Shown here one piece after another: positions 61,803 to 64,000 of a stretch of 64,000 nt of DNA. The stretch lies in contig JACDTU010000008.1 of assembly GCA_022376465.1 (NCBI GenBank), positions 1 to 64,000 of the forward strand. Direction: 5' to 3'. Position 1 is the first letter of the stretch. The number at the start of each line of letters is the position of its first letter. Below the pieces are notes generated by a model, which was not told the DNA's origin, searched no databases, and saw only the letters and a program-made list of their open reading frames with translations. Source of the DNA: Cubamyces lactineus. Lineage: Eukaryota; Basidiomycota; Agaricomycetes; Polyporales; Polyporaceae. Both the position numbers and the translations under genes were made by a program.

Positions 61803-63828
61803 TCACGATCTCCTGCGCAACTTACGGATCTCGGAGCCCATCTCGAGGGCTCGCCGGCCTTCGAGCCACTGCATCGCCTCTGCACAGATGAATGAGTATA
61901 GGCCCTGAACTCTGAGAAATAATAGGATGAACTAAAGGAAGAAGGACGTACCGCCGTATGTCTTGGGGACGACCATGCGCTTGAGCGGGGGCCCGTTCTC
62001 GCGGCACCACGTGAAGCGGAAGTCGTTCGTCCGCTGCTCGGTGCCCGTCTCGAGGTCGACGACGTCTGCGTGCACCCACACGTGCTATACGCGAACGCCA
62101 TGAGTTCACTGTATGTTCGTATACAGGACGAATGAGTGTGGATGTGAGGACTTACCACAAGGGCGGGGTAGTTCTCGGAGGACGCGGAGTGTACGATGTA
62201 GGAGGTGAGGCGGAGGAGGGAGCCGATGGGCACGGGGCGCGCGAAGGAGATGCCGTCGAGCGAGACGAAGGTGACGTGGTCGCGCGTGAAGAGGCACGAG
62301 TTGGCGAACCCGAGCTCGTATGCTAGACGCATCAGGTAACCTGCAGGCAAGAAGCTGGTGAGCGGGAGGCACAAGGAGGTGATGGGGGTGCTTGGGACTT
62401 GCCTCCGAATATTTTCTGGTGTACGCTGAAGTGATGCATGAGTATTATGCAGAAGAGACAGAAGGCAGGGATGCGCAAACTCACTTGCGCTCCTGCGGGA
62501 ACATGATGAGAGTCTTTTCAAGACGGGTGTCTCCCATCCATACGCGCTCCCTGTCAGAGCTCGGGGACGGCTCGCCATTCTCGGCCTGTCCGTACTTCAG
62601 GTACAGAGAGTGTAGCGCTTCGGCTTCTGAGGACGTCGGAGGGACGCGGTTCAAGGAGCGGACGGCGCGCGACTGGCGCTTTTGCTTGTGCACTGTTCCA
62701 GGATCAGTTGAGCAACGAGGCGCACATACTGGTGAGAATGCTCGACGGACCTTCGCCGATGGTGAAGAGGATATGGTCCTCCGGCGTCTCAAGGCTAAGC
62801 GGGTTAACGGGTGCAGCGCCATGCGTGCGCGCGTCCCGACACACCATACAGAAACGGCCTAGGCGGATGGTGTAAGCGTGAGCGGGGCGCATAAAAGCCG
62901 CGGATGCCTTACCGAGCATGATGGTCTCCTCTTTCCCATCCTTCTCGAGTGCCTCCATGCGCACAGCGATCTCCAAGGAACTCCTACCTGTATGGATGAC
63001 CTGGCCGCTCAAGCGCATGTCGCGAACCGGATACAGCGGCGCGAGCATGTCTAACCTGGTAAGTGCGACCGGTACTCAGCACAATCTCCACGGGCAGACC
63101 TGTCGCACAATTGTCCTCTCACCTGTCCACGGACGCAGTGACCATATAGAACCCCGCATTCTTCGGCAAAGACGAGACGTCCGGGCCGAGCATGTGCTTG
63201 TACGCGATGCTGCCCGCGAGCGAGTCGAGGTGCTCCATGAGGAGGCCCGTGCGGATCCCGCCCGACGCATTCGTGTAGTTTTCAAGCAGCTCCGGGCTCG
63301 ACGCGAACGGCAGCCGGATCTCGCAGTACGAGTCGTGCATGCGCCGCGGGACGAGCGGGTTCTGCGCGCCCGGGGAGGGCCCGAGGTCTTTCCCGTCCGG
63401 GGCGTCGGGCATCGCGAGCGCCTCGGACCAGAGCCCTTTGGAGCGCACGGGGAGCATGCTGGTGGAGGGGCGGTCATTGGGCAGGCTGAATAGGGCGGAG
63501 GATGTAGAGGTGGACGTACGTGTGGTGCGCGGGATTCGCGCGCTGACCTTCATCCAGTCCGCAGGGGTGAGCCGCTCCCACCGCGGCAAAGCAGGACTGG
63601 CGGTTACTCACTGCATATCTTCAGCAACCTATCCATAGTCGCAATGTCTTGTGTTTCCTCTACCGCGCCTAGCTCTGTCGAGCGGTGCAGCGTTGTCTCC
63701 GCGTTACGCCTGGGCGCCGTGGCCGCGATAGTGCGCCATGGTGTCGGAGCGACCGCGCGCGGTGTCCGCAGAGCGTGCAGGGCGAGTTGAGTCCTTAGCC
63801 TGAGGTTGGTGCAGCTACGGGCGAACAT
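61803..63828 (-). CDS. Acyl-CoA thioesterase, ACOT9-like double hotdog, mitochondrial
   Basis: Exons on the minus strand: 63828-63612, about 63598-63123, 63055-62730, 62692-62485, 62425-62403 (23 nt), 62340-62156, 62084-61952 and 61879-61803. The Arg-rich, Ala/Thr/Leu-rich N terminus (MFARSCTNLRLRTQLALHAL) looks like a mitochondrial presequence. Hotdog domain 1 contains GGIRTGLLMEHLDSLAGSIAYKHM; domain 2 contains KIFGGYLMRLAYELGFANSCLF and HVWVHADVVDLETG. It should hydrolyse acyl-CoA to free acid and CoA in mitochondria. Exon 5 is a microexon followed by a GC-AG intron. The join of exons 1 and 2 (near 63,600) does not give a clean frame with any standard intron, so a small sequence error, an unusual intron or a lesion is possible there. 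Confidence 0.82.
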
Positions 63829-64000
63829 GGCAGATAGAGGAAGAAGAATGGAGGATGTGAGGAATGGACATGCAGGAGGTTTGTCGCCGGTATCGCCTTG
63901 TTATCCTTTTCCAGAATCTGCGTCGCGCGAGTCGCGCGGCCGCCGCCACCTACCTAGCGCCAAGTCCCAACGTCATTGGCCACACTTGTCTTCATCGCCG

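Overview
The window is nuclear DNA of a filamentous fungus, most likely a basidiomycete of the Agaricomycetes. The evidence is the gene structure (many 50-60 bp GT-AG introns with GTAAGT or GTGAGT donors), the gene content (a METTL14-like protein, an ERCC6L2-type helicase, a secreted family usually mislabelled 'ribosomal protein s17') and chromodomain Ty3/Gypsy elements. The species cannot be named from sequence alone.

Bases 1 to about 39,363 are a nest of LTR retrotransposons that can be unpicked with LTR ends and 5-bp target duplications (TSDs). The oldest layer is Gypsy family C on the minus strand. Its LTR is at 39363-38949 plus 24151-24111, its gag at 24099-23829, 15512-15479 and 14937-13707, and its pol at 13706-12123. 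C is interrupted by (i) element A (24157-38943, TSD ggggt) in its LTR, (ii) element B2 (15513-23828, TSD gggag) in its gag, (iii) a solo LTR E (14943-15478, TSD ctgtc) in its gag, and (iv) element B1 (to 12122) in its reverse transcriptase. A carries an intact Ty1/Copia element (32434-38316, TSD ttccg) in its third ORF. B1's left LTR is cut by a second B LTR in the opposite orientation (3340-4003), which is cut in turn by a second A copy (A', 1-3339, minus strand, running off the window).

The Gypsy families share an expression plan that can be read from the sequence. Each has a TATA box about 32-35 nt before a 10-12 nt sequence that is complementary to a primer binding site exactly 2 nt inside the LTR, as in Tf1-type self-priming. 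Each has a canonical -1 slippery heptamer directly on the gag stop codon. Family A has a 1.07-kb transcript leader with no ATG in any frame, yet with a stop-free frame of about 290 codons that ends in an ATGA overlap with the gag start. C has a similar AUG-less in-frame extension. Family B carries, between pol and the 3' LTR, an antisense gene of three exons with its own TATA box. It encodes a protein of 426-427 aa with a Zn2Cys6-like cysteine motif, and it is open in both B copies. A instead has a sense-strand third ORF.

Bases 39,364-43,587 show no gene I can support. From 43.6 kb onward is ordinary host sequence: a secreted Gly/Asn-rich protein (+), a protein with three seed-maturation-protein repeats (+), an ERCC6L2-like SNF2 helicase (+), a METTL14-like MT-A70 protein with a long Gly/Met tail (-), a hypothetical family with a broken upstream part (-), a Ser/Thr/Pro-rich membrane-anchored hypothetical protein (+), and an ACOT9-like double-hotdog acyl-CoA thioesterase (-).
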